Origin: Streptomyces sedi
Lineage (GTDB): Bacteria > Actinomycetota > Actinomycetes > Streptomycetales > Streptomycetaceae
Length of the DNA stretch: 64,000 bases
Reading direction: 5' to 3'
Assembly: GCF_006335015.1 (NCBI RefSeq)
Contig: NZ_VDGT01000019.1
Location: forward strand, 1 to 64,000
A model generated the notes under the pieces. The model did not search any database. It saw nothing but the letters and a program-made list of their open reading frames with translations, and was not told the DNA's origin. Below, piece after piece: positions 45,332 to 53,434 of this stretch. Both the position numbers and the translations under genes were made by a program. The number at the start of each line of letters is the position of its first letter. The stretch's first letter is position 1.

Positions 45332-46504
45332 ATGTCATTCCAGCCCACCCCCGAGGACAAGTTCAGCTTCGGTCTGTGGACCGTGGGCTGGCGGGGGAAC
45401 GACCCGTTCGGCGACGCCACCAGGCCCGCGCTCGACCCCGTCGAGTCGGTCAACCGGCTGGCCGAGCTGGGCGCCTGGGGCGTCACCTTCCACGACGACG
45501 ACCTGATCCCGTTCGGCGTCTCGGCCGACGAGCGCCAGCGCCACGTCAGCCGCTTCCGGAAGGCCCTGGACGCCACCGGCGTCGTGGTGCCCATGGTCAC
45601 CACCAACCTCTTCACCCACCCCGTCTTCAAGGACGGCGGCTTCACCTCCAACGACCGCGACGTCCGCCGCTACGCCCTCCGCAAGGTGCTGCGCAACATC
45701 GACCTCGCCGCCGAGCTGGGCGCCCAGACCTTCGTCGCCTGGGGCGGGCGCGAGGGCTCGGAGAGCGGCGGGGCCAAGGACGTGCGCGCCGCGCTCGACC
45801 GCTTCAAGGAGGCCTTCGACCTGCTCGCCGACTACGTGGTGAGCAAGGGCTACGACCTGCGGTTCGCGATCGAGCCCAAGCCCAACGAGCCGCGCGGCGA
45901 CATCCTGCTGCCGACCGTCGGCCACGCGCTGGCGTTCATCGAACGACTGGAGCGCCCCGAGCTGTTCGGCGTCAACCCCGAGGTCGGCCACGAGCAGATG
46001 GCGGGACTGAACTTCCCGCACGGCATCGCCCAGGCGCTGTGGTCCAACAAGCTCTTCCACATCGACCTCAACGGCCAGACCGGCATCAAGTACGACCAGG
46101 ACCTGCGCTTCGGCGGCGGCGACCTGCGCGCCGCGTTCTGGCTGGTCGACCTCCTGGAGGCGGCCGGCTACGAGGGGCCCCGGCACTTCGACTTCAAGCC
46201 GCCGCGCACGGAGGACATCGACGGCGTCTGGGCCTCGGCCGCCGGCTGCATGCGCAACTACCTGATCCTCAAGGAGCGCGCCGCCGGCTTCCGCGCCGAC
46301 CCCGAGGTCCAGGAGGCGCTGCGCGCCGCCCGCGTCGACGAGCTGGCCAGGCCGACCCTGGACGAGGGGGAGGGCTTCGAGGAGCTGCTGGCCGACCGTT
46401 CCACCTTCGAGGAGTTCGACCCGGACGCCGCCGCCGAGCGCGGCATGGCCTTCGAGGCGCTCGACCAGCTGGCCACGGACCACCTGCTGGGCGTGCGGAG
46501 CTGA
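45332..46504 (+). CDS. xylA: Xylose isomerase
   Basis: A 390-residue enzyme that converts D-xylose to D-xylulose (and glucose to fructose) using two divalent metals. The length and sequence fit class I actinobacterial enzymes. TFHDDDLIPFG holds the catalytic His, FVAWGGREG is conserved, EPKPNEPRGDILLPTVGHAL carries the metal-binding Glu, VNPEVGHEQMAG follows, and HIDLNGQ and HFDFKPPR complete the site. The ATG at 45332 follows GAGGAG; the upstream in-frame start at 45287 is not needed. Divergent from xylB. Confidence 0.97.
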   Translation: MSFQPTPEDKFSFGLWTVGWRGNDPFGDATRPALDPVESVNRLAELGAWGVTFHDDDLIPFGVSADERQRHVSRFRKALDATGVVVPMVTTNLFTHPVFKDGGFTSNDRDVRRYALRKVLRNIDLAAELGAQTFVAWGGREGSESGGAKDVRAALDRFKEAFDLLADYVVSKGYDLRFAIEPKPNEPRGDILLPTVGHALAFIERLERPELFGVNPEVGHEQMAGLNFPHGIAQALWSNKLFHIDLNGQTGIKYDQDLRFGGGDLRAAFWLVDLLEAAGYEGPRHFDFKPPRTEDIDGVWASAAGCMRNYLILKERAAGFRADPEVQEALRAARVDELARPTLDEGEGFEELLADRSTFEEFDPDAAAERGMAFEALDQLATDHLLGVRS

Positions 46505-46510
46505 CGCGAC

Positions 46511-46544
46511 GGCCGCCGCTCCCACCGCGCCGGGAGCGGCGGCC
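46511..46544. terminator. Perfect 13-bp hairpin after xylA
   Basis: GGCCGCCGCTCCC (46511-46523), an 8-base loop, then GGGAGCGGCGGCC (46532-46544), beginning 7 bases after the xylA stop. Very stable; no T-run. Confidence 0.85.
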
Positions 46545-46704
46545 CCGTGTGCCCCGGGGCCTCCTCCCCGGGGCCTCGCGGGCTCGCGACGCCGGCGCCT
46601 CCCGGGCCCCGGGGGCCGGGGGAGCACCGCGTCGCGGGGGCGCCTCCCAGCCGCGAGGCCGGGGGGAGCCGTTCACCGACCCGCGAAGACCCGAAAGAGA
46701 CGGC

Positions 46705-47106
46705 CTAGCCCTGCCCGTCCCGTTCGGGGTAGAGGCAGAACTCGTTGTCCTCCGGATCGGCCAGCACCAGATGGTCCTCGTGGCGGGTCAGCACCCGGGC
46801 ACCCAGCCCCGTCAACCGCTCGGCCTCCGCCTCGACATCGGCGGCCAGCACGTCCGGGTGGACGCGGTTCTTGCCGACCGCCGGCTCCTCCACCCGCTGG
46901 AACCACAGGCGCGGCCCGCCGCCGCCCTCCGGCTCCACCAGCACCGTGGGGTCGTCCTCCGGCCCCTCGAAGCCCAGCGCCCGCAGCCGGGCCAACTCGG
47001 CCTCGTCGTAGGGTGCCACCGCGTACCCGTCGAGCGCCGCCGCCCAGAACCGGGCGACGGCCGAGGGGCGCGCCGCGTCGAAGACGAAGTCGTGAAGTCG
47101 TGCCAT
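46705..47106 (-). CDS. VOC / glyoxalase-like domain protein
   Basis: A 133-residue protein of the vicinal-oxygen-chelate fold, glyoxalase-like subgroup. It has the opening LHDFVFDAARPSAVARFWAA, PRLWFQRVEEPAVGKNRVH in the middle and the ending LADPEDNEFCLYPE, where the Glu is a usual metal ligand. Substrate unknown. An ATG at 47115 would add three residues. A palindrome almost identical to the LysR operator lies 40 bases upstream at 47146-47162, so it is probably controlled by the LysR regulator encoded just before it. Confidence 0.85.
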   Translation of the reverse strand: MARLHDFVFDAARPSAVARFWAAALDGYAVAPYDEAELARLRALGFEGPEDDPTVLVEPEGGGGPRLWFQRVEEPAVGKNRVHPDVLAADVEAEAERLTGLGARVLTRHEDHLVLADPEDNEFCLYPERDGQG

Positions 47107-47145
47107 CCGGCCCATACTTCAGGCCCGCCCGCCGCGGCGCCAGCG

Positions 47146-47162
47146 GATACCGCCCGGGTATC
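47146..47162. promoter_or_regulatory. LysR-type palindrome upstream of the VOC gene
   Basis: GATACC-GCCCG-GGTATC, overlapping the last codon of the lysR-type gene. The same palindrome with GGCCG in the centre lies before that regulator's start at 48039-48057. Two near-identical rare palindromes on both sides of one regulator gene point to a shared operator. Confidence 0.6.
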
Positions 47163-48021
47163 ACAGCCGGGTGGCGGTGCGGACCAGCGCGGCGAGCGCG
47201 CGGGAGCGGCTGTGCGCCGGCCAGGCGAGGTGGCCGGCCACCTCCGGCGCGTCCACCAGCGGCACGGCCGCGTGCGCGGACCACAGCCAGGAGGTGGCGG
47301 ACTCCGGGAAGACCGCGGCGGCGCGGCCGAGGGCGATCAGCTGGGCCAGCTGCGTCTGGTCGTGGATCTCGGGCCCCGGCCCCGGCGGAAAGCCGTCCCT
47401 GCCGGGCCAGCGGGCCAGCGGCAGGTCGGGAACGGCGCCGACCTCCGCCATCGACAGGCTCGCGCGCGCCGCGAGCGGATGCCCGGCGGGCAGGACCGCC
47501 ACCTGCCCCTCGGTCGACAGCCGTTCGCTGTCGAACCCGGCGAGCGAGCGGGGCGGCACGTGCAGCAGCGCCACGTCGGCGCGCCCGTCGCGCAGCATCT
47601 CCTCCTGCTCGCACACGCCGCTGGGCACCACCTCCACCTCGGCCGAGCCGGGCTCCGCCGCGTGGGCGGCGAGCAGCTTCCGCAGCAACTCGTGGAAGGC
47701 GCCGGCCTTCACCGCCAGCACCAGCCGCTCGCCCGCGCCCCCCTCCGCGCCGGCGCGGCGCGCCCGCCGCCCGGCCGCCAGGGTCGCCTCCAGGGCAGCG
47801 CGCCCCTCGTGCAGCAGCGTCCGGCCGGCGTCGGTCAGCGCGACGCCCCGCCGGTCGCGCGCCAACAGCCGCACGCCCAGGCGCCGTTCCAGCCGCTGGA
47901 TCGCCCGGGACAGCGGCGGCTGCGCCATGCCCAGCCGCTCGGCTGCCCGGCCGAAGTGCAGCTCCTCGGCCACGGCCACGAAGTACCGCAGCTCGCGCGT
48001 CTCCAGGGGGACCTCGTCCAT
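47161..48021 (-). CDS. LysR-family transcriptional regulator
   Basis: A 286-residue LysR-type regulator. Helix-turn-helix at residues 8-66 (ELRYFVAVAEELHFGRAAER, QPPLSRAIQRLERRLG) with the usual LTDAGRTLL ending; the effector-binding domain covers about 95-285. It is divergent from the aldo/keto reductase gene with a T-N11-A-type palindrome between them. A second copy of the palindrome at its own 3' end lies in front of the VOC gene, suggesting it controls both neighbours as well as itself. The inducer is unknown. Confidence 0.92.
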   Translation of the reverse strand: MDEVPLETRELRYFVAVAEELHFGRAAERLGMAQPPLSRAIQRLERRLGVRLLARDRRGVALTDAGRTLLHEGRAALEATLAAGRRARRAGAEGGAGERLVLAVKAGAFHELLRKLLAAHAAEPGSAEVEVVPSGVCEQEEMLRDGRADVALLHVPPRSLAGFDSERLSTEGQVAVLPAGHPLAARASLSMAEVGAVPDLPLARWPGRDGFPPGPGPEIHDQTQLAQLIALGRAAAVFPESATSWLWSAHAAVPLVDAPEVAGHLAWPAHSRSRALAALVRTATRL

Positions 48022-48038
48022 GGCCCCACGGTACCCGC

Positions 48039-48057
48039 TGATACCGGCCGGGTATCA
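48039..48057. promoter_or_regulatory. LysR-type operator between regulator and aldo/keto reductase
   Basis: TGATACC-GGCCG-GGTATCA, a perfect 7-5-7 palindrome containing the LysR T-N11-A pattern, 18 bases from the regulator start and 56 from the reductase start. Confidence 0.7.
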
Positions 48058-48112
48058 CGACGCCTCGCATCGGTATTGGCGGCGCCGCCCGCCGCCGGGC
48101 CACGATCGGTCC

Positions 48113-48985
48113 ATGCACACCTCCTCCACGCCACCCGGCGGCACCTGGACCCTCGGCGACCTCACCGTCACCCGGGTCGGCTACGGCGCGATGCGGCTCG
48201 CGGGCCCCGGGGTCATGGGCCCGCCCGCCGACCACGAGGGCGCCCTCGCCGTCCTGCGCGAGGCCGCCGACCTCGGGATCACCCACATCGACACCGCCGG
48301 CGCCTACGGCCCCCGCGTCACCAACCGGCTGATCCGCGAGGCGCTGCGCCCCGCGGCCGGGAAGCCGCCGCACATCGTCACCAAGGTCGGCGCCGTCCGC
48401 GACGCGGACGGCGGCTGGCCCCCCGCCCGCCGCCCCGAGGAGCTGCGCCGCGCCGTCGAGGAGAACCTGGAGGACCTCGGCCTCGACGCCCTCGACGTCG
48501 TCAACCTCCGCCTCGGCGACGCCACCGGCCCCCGCGAGGGCTCGCTCGCCGAGCCCTTCGAGGCCCTGGCCGCGCTCCGCGACGAGGGTCTGGTGCGTCA
48601 CCTGGGCGTGAGCAACGCGACCCCCGCGCAGGTCGCGGAGGCCCGTTCGCTCGCGCCCCTGGTCTGCGTGCAGAACCTCTACAACCTCGCCCACCGCGGG
48701 GACGACGCGCTCGTCGACGAACTCGCGGCGGCCGGCATCGCCTACGTGCCGTTCTTCCCGCTCGGCGGCTTCACCCCGCTCCAGTCCACGACGCTCTCCG
48801 CCGTCGCCGGCCGGCTCGGCGCCACCCCGATGTCCGTCGCCCTCGCCTGGCTGCTGCGCCGCTCCCCGAACATCCTGCTGATCCCCGGCACCTCCTCCGT
48901 GGCCCATCTGCGGGAGAACGTCGCCGGCGCCGGACTGGAGCTGCCCGAGGCGGAACGCGCCGCGCTGGACGGCATCGCCGGCTGA
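48113..48985 (+). CDS. Aldo/keto reductase
   Basis: A 290-residue NADPH-dependent oxidoreductase of the AKR superfamily. The barrel begins VTRVGYGAMRL; the catalytic set is Asp and Tyr in HIDTAGAYGPRVTNRLIREAL, Lys in IVTKVG and a later position in VVNLRLGD. VRHLGVSNATPAQVAEA and the C-terminal IPGTSSVAHLRENV cofactor-binding block are typical. The substrate is not evident. The ATG at 48113 lies 92 bases from the divergent LysR gene, its probable regulator. Confidence 0.9.
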   Translation: MHTSSTPPGGTWTLGDLTVTRVGYGAMRLAGPGVMGPPADHEGALAVLREAADLGITHIDTAGAYGPRVTNRLIREALRPAAGKPPHIVTKVGAVRDADGGWPPARRPEELRRAVEENLEDLGLDALDVVNLRLGDATGPREGSLAEPFEALAALRDEGLVRHLGVSNATPAQVAEARSLAPLVCVQNLYNLAHRGDDALVDELAAAGIAYVPFFPLGGFTPLQSTTLSAVAGRLGATPMSVALAWLLRRSPNILLIPGTSSVAHLRENVAGAGLELPEAERAALDGIAG

Positions 48986-49001
48986 CCGGCGCCGCGCCCC
49001 G

Positions 49002-49958
49002 TCAGCCGCGCCGTCGGCGGACGGTCAGCGCGGCCAGGCCGCCGACGACCAGCGCCACCCCGAACCAGCCGAACGCGTCCAGCCGTTCGCCCACCACCGT
49101 CACCGCCAGCACGGCGGCCACCAACGGCTCGAAGAGGCTGAGCGTGACCGCCGTGCTGGCCCGCACCCGGGCCAGCCCCGCCCCGAAGAGCAGATAGGCC
49201 AGGCACATCGGCACCACCGCCAGATAGCCCGTCACCGCCAGTCCGCGCGCCGACCCCAGCAGCGGCCCGCCGGTGACCGCCAGGACCGGCAGCAGCACCA
49301 GCGCCCCGAGCCCGAAGAGCGCGCCCATCGTCGCCCGCGCCCCGTGCCCGCCCCGTATCAGCCGGGACGCGCAGTAGGAGTAGCCCGCGTAGCCGGCGCC
49401 GGCGAGCACGCCCAACGCCACGCCGGCGGTGGGCCGTTCGCCGCTCGTCGCGTCGCCGCCCCCGGCCAGGGTCAGCACCGCGCAGCCCAGTCCGGCGGCC
49501 ACCGTCGCCGCCCACCAGCGGCGGCTCAGGGACAGCCCCTCGCAGCCGCGCTCCAGCAGCGCGGCGAAGACCGGCGCCGAGCCGATGCTCACCACCGTGC
49601 CGACGGCGACCCCCGCCCAGGCCATCGAGGTGTAGAAGGCGAGCGGGTAGACAACGATGCCCGCCGCCCCGCACAGCGACCACAGGAGGGGGCCCCGCCG
49701 CACCACGGCCCAGGCAGACCGCCAGGCCAGCGCGACGGTGAGCAGCCCGCCGAGGCCCATGGTGGCGGCGCCGAGCGCCAGCCCCGAGGCGCCGTCGGGC
49801 GCCAGCGTCGCCGCCGTGCCGGTGGTGCCCCACAGCCCCGAGGCGGCCAGCACCAGCCAGGCGCCGCCGACCAGTCGGGGGGCGGGGGAGGGAACGGATG
49901 GGGGAGCGGGGGCGTCGCCCGCGCCCGTGGAACCGGGAAGCCCGGAGGAAGACGTCAT
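49002..49958 (-). CDS. EamA/DMT-family exporter
   Basis: A 318-residue transporter with ten membrane helices in two EamA repeats (about 35-155 and 175-315), after a 30-residue Pro/Ser-rich N-terminus. Motifs ASGLWGTTG in helix 1 and VSIGSAPVFAALLER in helix 4 of the first repeat are repeated as GYLAVVPMCLAYLLFGAGL and SLFEPLVAAVLAV in the second. Family members export metabolites or amino acids. It is convergent with the aldo/keto reductase. Its 5' leader of about 150 bases contains a tiny reading frame and an inverted repeat, suggesting control by attenuation. Confidence 0.87.
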   Translation of the reverse strand: MTSSSGLPGSTGAGDAPAPPSVPSPAPRLVGGAWLVLAASGLWGTTGTAATLAPDGASGLALGAATMGLGGLLTVALAWRSAWAVVRRGPLLWSLCGAAGIVVYPLAFYTSMAWAGVAVGTVVSIGSAPVFAALLERGCEGLSLSRRWWAATVAAGLGCAVLTLAGGGDATSGERPTAGVALGVLAGAGYAGYSYCASRLIRGGHGARATMGALFGLGALVLLPVLAVTGGPLLGSARGLAVTGYLAVVPMCLAYLLFGAGLARVRASTAVTLSLFEPLVAAVLAVTVVGERLDAFGWFGVALVVGGLAALTVRRRRG

Positions 49959-50003
49959 GGGATCAGGTGTCCTGTTCCGTTGGATTCCGACGAGGGACCA
50001 GCG

Positions 50004-50071
50004 GAGGGCACACTCGATGAGCCGGCCGCGCGGCGGCGGTCGGCGGAGACGAAGCGGTGAGCCGTGCCCTC
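50004..50071 (-). promoter_or_regulatory. Inverted repeat in the leader of the EamA gene
   Basis: GAGGGCAC (50004-50011) and GTGCCCTC (50064-50071) are perfect complements 52 bases apart in the transcribed leader. The distal arm overlaps the stop codon of the 15-codon frame at 50070-50117, so ribosomes on that frame would affect pairing. Confidence 0.35.
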
Positions 50072-50117
50072 AGCGGGCGAACGGCGGCGGGGTGACCCGG
50101 TTCCAGTAGGTCGGCAT
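50070..50117 (-). CDS. Possible 15-residue leader peptide
   Basis: An ATG-initiated frame reading MPTYWNRVTPPPFAR, about 110 bases before the EamA start and on the same strand. It contains adjacent Tyr-Trp and a Pro triplet, both of which can slow ribosomes. No strong ribosome site is visible. It may be a chance frame; its overlap with the inverted repeat is the reason for listing it. Confidence 0.3.
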   Translation of the reverse strand: MPTYWNRVTPPPFAR

Positions 50118-50126
50118 GGCAGCAGG

Positions 50127-50933
50127 CTAACCCGAAAGGGGGACCCGGCGACACCAGTCGGCGATCAGCGCGGCCACCTGGGCCGGCCGCTCCTCGTGCG
50201 GGTAGTGGCCGACGTCCGGCCACACCACCCGCGACGAGAGCGGGTGGGCCGGCAGCGAGGCCTCCCATGCGGCGGCCTCGGCGTCCGTGTGCAGCGCGAA
50301 CGCCGGGCAGCGCCGCCCGGCCAGGAAGGCCGCGGCCTCCGCCCGCAGCCCGAAGGCGCCGGGCGCCAGATACATCCCCTCGCGGTATTCGGCCAGCACC
50401 CGCGGATCGGCCGCCCCCAGCAGCCGACGGTGCCGCTCGGTCAGCTCCGGCGGAGTGGCGGGGCCGCGGGCGCGGTCCGCGAAGCGCGCCGCCCACGCCG
50501 CGCCCTCGCGCTCCAACGCGGCCTGCTCGGCTTCGAGTCGCTCCCGTGTCGCCCTCCCGCCGAAGCCGGTGGCGAGGGTGCCGGTGGCCCGCGTCAGCCG
50601 GGGCCGGTCGACGGCGAGCGCGGTCACCACATGGCCGCCCATCGAGTGCCCGACCGCGACCAGCGGGCCGGTCCCGAGCGCGGTGAGCCAGGCGGCGAGG
50701 TCGGCGGCGACGAGGCGGGGCGTGTGCCGCCCGGGGCTGGCCGGCGTCGCGCCGTGCCCGGGAAGGTCCGGCACCAGCACCCGGTGCCGGACCGCGAGCC
50801 GGTCGACCACCCCGGCCCACTCGTGACGGTCCCCGCCCCACCCGTGCACCAGAAGCACCACGGAACCCGCGGCCCGGGCCTTTGGCGGCCCTGTGTCGAG
50901 CGCGGCGAAGAAGGGCGAACGGGCGGCGGTCAC
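50127..50933 (-). CDS. Alpha/beta-fold hydrolase
   Basis: A 268-residue soluble hydrolase. It has the oxyanion motif VHGWGGDRHEW (about 29-39), LVPDLPGHGAT, and the nucleophile elbow GHSMGG (Ser at about 96); the His is in DVGHYPHEERP near the end. The layout fits the haloalkane dehalogenase/proline iminopeptidase-like branch with a helical cap in the middle. The substrate is unknown. GTG start with GGGAG six bases upstream. Confidence 0.88.
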   Translation of the reverse strand: MTAARSPFFAALDTGPPKARAAGSVVLLVHGWGGDRHEWAGVVDRLAVRHRVLVPDLPGHGATPASPGRHTPRLVAADLAAWLTALGTGPLVAVGHSMGGHVVTALAVDRPRLTRATGTLATGFGGRATRERLEAEQAALEREGAAWAARFADRARGPATPPELTERHRRLLGAADPRVLAEYREGMYLAPGAFGLRAEAAAFLAGRRCPAFALHTDAEAAAWEASLPAHPLSSRVVWPDVGHYPHEERPAQVAALIADWCRRVPLSG

Positions 50934-50999
50934 CGGCGACTCCCGGGGGGACGGCGGGGGCGCGCCCGATGCTACGCCGCGCGGGCGCGCCGGGGCCGG

Positions 51000-51320
51000 T
51001 CAGCCGTCCCCGTCGCCGTCCTTGCCCTTGCGGCGGAACCAGCGCCGTTTGCGCGGCTTGTCGCCGCTCTTCTTACGCGAGCCCTTCTTGCGGCCCGAGC
51101 CGTGGACCCAGCCCGCCGGGGGCTCGTCGGAACGCCAGGGCTGCGGGGCGGGACCGCCGTCCTTCCAGCGCTCGCGGAGCATCCGCGTCCTGGCGGTCGG
51201 CTCGCGCACCTCGGCGCCGCGTATGAAGCTCTCGTCGAGGACCAGGTTGTCCCAGTCCTCCTCGCGCGGAGCGTCGTCGCCTCCGCGCGGCTCCTCCTGA
51301 TCCGAGGGCCCCGTCCCCAT
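51000..51320 (-). CDS. Small basic-tailed hypothetical protein
   Basis: A 106-residue protein. The N-terminal half is acidic (DQEEP, REEDWDNLVLDESFIRGAEV); the C-terminal 30 residues are a Lys/Arg run (GRKKGSRKKSGDKPRKRRWF) likely to bind nucleic acid or be disordered. AGGAGG six bases before the ATG at 51320 is a near-perfect ribosome site, so the gene is real. The DESFIRGAEVREPTAR stretch recalls a conserved Streptomyces hypothetical next to terC. Function unknown. Confidence 0.75.
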   Translation of the reverse strand: MGTGPSDQEEPRGGDDAPREEDWDNLVLDESFIRGAEVREPTARTRMLRERWKDGGPAPQPWRSDEPPAGWVHGSGRKKGSRKKSGDKPRKRRWFRRKGKDGDGDG

Positions 51321-51475
51321 GAGCTGCCTCCTCATAGCCGTATAGCCGTTGGTGCGCGGAGTCCAACGCCAGGTGAACGACCGAGGCCGCCGCCGGGTTC
51401 CGGCGACGGCGTTCGGGCCACGGTACAGCAGCGGACGGCGAGGGCGACCCCGGGCGCGGTGTCCGCGAGTGAGCT

Positions 51476-52483
51476 TCAGGAGCGACGCTCGGCCGACTCC
51501 GTCTCGTCCTCCCCGGACGCCTTGCCCTCCGCCGCCTCCGCCTTGAGCCGCTCGGAGCGGGTGGCGAGGAGGCTGGTGACCGTCGTGACGATCAGCACGC
51601 CGCAGATCACACTGAGCGAGAACATGGTGGAGATCTCCGGGGTGTGCACCCCGGACTCGTGCAGCGCGTGCAGGATCAGCTTGACGCCGATGAAGCCGAG
51701 GATCACCGACAGGCCGTAGGAGAGGTGGACCAGCTTCTCCAGCAGCCCGCCGATCAGGAAGTAGAGCTGGCGCAGACCCATCAGCGCGAACGCGTTGGCG
51801 GTGAAGACGATGTAGGCGTCCTCGGTGAGGCCGAAGATCGCGGGGATCGAGTCCAGCGCGAAGAGGATGTCCGTGCTGCCGATGGCGAGCATGACGACCA
51901 GCATCGGCGTGATGAGCCGACGGCCGTTCTCCTGGATGAAGAGCTTGGTGCCGTGGTACTGGTCGGTGGCCGGGAAGCGCCGCTCCACCATCTTGAGGAA
52001 GCGGTTCTCCTCGTACTCCTCGTCCTCGGCGTTGGCCTCCTTGATCAGCTTCCAGGCGGTCCAGATCAGGAACGCGCCGAAGATGTAGAAGATCCAGGAG
52101 AAGCTCGCGATCAGCGCGGCGCCCATCGCGATGAATCCGGCGCGCAGTACCAGCGCGATCAGCACGCCCACCATCAGCACCCGCGACTGGTACTCCGGGG
52201 GGACGGCGAACTTGGTCATGATCAGCACGAAGACGAAGAGGTTGTCCACGCTCAGCGACTTCTCGGTGACATAGCCGGCGAAGAACTCGCTCGACGGTGT
52301 GCCGCCCTCGAAGACCGCCAGACCGATCCCGAAGAGGACCGCCAGCACCACCCAGAAGATGGTCCAGATGCCGGCCTCCTTGAGGGAGACCTCGTGGGGT
52401 TTGCGTCCAAAGAAGAAGTCCACGGCGATGAAGGCGCACAACACCACCACGGTGAGCACCCACATGGTCAACGAGACGTCCAC
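51476..52483 (-). CDS. TerC-family integral membrane protein
   Basis: A 335-residue membrane protein of the TerC family (tellurite-resistance/metal-export associated). It has about eight or nine helices, with the conserved acidic helix motifs VEKSLSVDNLFVF-like (here TEKSLSVDNLFVFVLIM) and STDILFALDSIPAIFGLT, whose Asp residues are thought to bind metal. The C-terminal 35 residues are a charged cytoplasmic tail. The GTG at 52483 has GGAGGA directly upstream and is preferred to an upstream frame that is not conserved. Manganese or calcium handling is the usual role. Confidence 0.9.
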   Translation of the reverse strand: MDVSLTMWVLTVVVLCAFIAVDFFFGRKPHEVSLKEAGIWTIFWVVLAVLFGIGLAVFEGGTPSSEFFAGYVTEKSLSVDNLFVFVLIMTKFAVPPEYQSRVLMVGVLIALVLRAGFIAMGAALIASFSWIFYIFGAFLIWTAWKLIKEANAEDEEYEENRFLKMVERRFPATDQYHGTKLFIQENGRRLITPMLVVMLAIGSTDILFALDSIPAIFGLTEDAYIVFTANAFALMGLRQLYFLIGGLLEKLVHLSYGLSVILGFIGVKLILHALHESGVHTPEISTMFSLSVICGVLIVTTVTSLLATRSERLKAEAAEGKASGEDETESAERRS

Positions 52484-52828
52484 TCTTCCTCCGGTCCTCT
52501 GCGCGCGGCATGACGTGTTTCCGCGCGGCGTGCCGTCGCGGCTCGGCCAATAGTAATGGAACGGTAAAGTGGCGTGTCCGGGTATGCCTCGCTTGCGGGC
52601 GGAAGTGCCTTTGCCCGCCCATGACTCGGCGTCCACGGAGGGGGCGCGAGGGGCGCTCCCCGCCCACTGGGAGCGTGCCACGGGCCGGCCCCGGCCGGCC
52701 GCTCCGCCCGCGTTGTCGGCGGGTCGTCGGCGGGGCGCGGCTCCGGTCGCCGGCGGGTCACCGGGTGGCCGATGTCGCCCGAGAGGCGGTCAACGCGCGT
52801 AAACGCGGCGGATCGTGTGGGGGCGCGA
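52484..52828. other. Intergenic upstream of terC, nothing recognised
   Basis: About 345 bases between the terC start and the end of the ATPase gene. It contains a short AT-richer patch near 52550-52575 that may hold the terC promoter, but I cannot pick clear -35/-10 boxes. No gene seen. Confidence 0.4.
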
Positions 52829-53278
52829 TCAGGAGGCGGTCAGCGGCAGTTCGGCCCACACCTCGTGCCCGGCGCCGGCCTCCCCCGGCCGGACCCCCCA
52901 CACCTGCGCCAGGGAGCAGACCAGCATCAGCCCCCGGCCGCCCTCGTCGTCCTCGTGCGCCCGCCCGGGCGCGGGGCGCGGCCCCGCGCCGCCGCTGGCG
53001 ACCGCGACCCGCAGCAGCGAGCCGGCGAGCCGCACCTCGCAGCCGACGCTCTCGCTGTCGGTGTGGCGGAGCGCGTTGGTCACCAGTTCGGAGATGACCA
53101 GTTGGGCGCTGTCGCAGGCGTCGCTCGGGGTGCGCCACTCGGCGAGCTGCTGGCGGGTGAGGCGGCGCGCCTCCGCCGCCGAGGTGGGGGCGGCGGGCAG
53201 CCGGAACCGCAGGCAGCCGCCGGGCAGCGCGGAGCCGTGGCGTCGTGCCTGGAGTGGGACATGCGGGGAGGAAGCCAC
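52829..53278 (-). CDS. RsbW-like ATP-binding protein paired with an HTH regulator
   Basis: A roughly 149-residue HATPase_c_2 protein. The N-box is AQLVISELVTNALRHT, and the G2 box is DDEGGRGLMLVCSLAQVWG. Such proteins sit beside HTH/DUF5753 and DUF397 genes in many Streptomyces loci (WhiJ-like sets) and here are divergent from exactly that pair. I use GTG at 53278; a TTG further upstream would extend it to 161 residues. It should bind ATP and a partner protein; a kinase or anti-sigma role is likely but unproven. Confidence 0.82.
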   Translation of the reverse strand: MASSPHVPLQARRHGSALPGGCLRFRLPAAPTSAAEARRLTRQQLAEWRTPSDACDSAQLVISELVTNALRHTDSESVGCEVRLAGSLLRVAVASGGAGPRPAPGRAHEDDEGGRGLMLVCSLAQVWGVRPGEAGAGHEVWAELPLTAS

Positions 53279-53324
53279 GTCACCACTGTGCGGGGCGCCC
53301 CTCGCATCCGGCAAGAGGCATCCT

Positions 53325-53348
53325 GCAAATTACAGATTCATCCGTTGC
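53325..53348. promoter_or_regulatory. Conserved AT-rich motif between ATPase and HTH genes
   Basis: GCAAATTACA, GATT, six bases, TTGC. It matches the motif at 35868-35890 upstream of the other RsbW-like ATPase gene except for a one-base longer spacer. Candidate binding site for the HTH protein encoded next. Confidence 0.4.
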
Positions 53349-53434
53349 ACTCTGTTGCTCCCGGTGACCGCGTGGCAGACTTTTTCCCTCACAGACGGAA
53401 GTTGGCGGGGACGGAAGGTAACGGGGGAGGTGCG

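Noticed and set aside
45376..49197. A 1273-codon plus-strand open frame across xylA, VOC, LysR and AKR
   Set aside because: It overlaps several well-supported genes on both strands in the wrong frame and has no recognisable domain. Long shadow frames are expected at this GC content.
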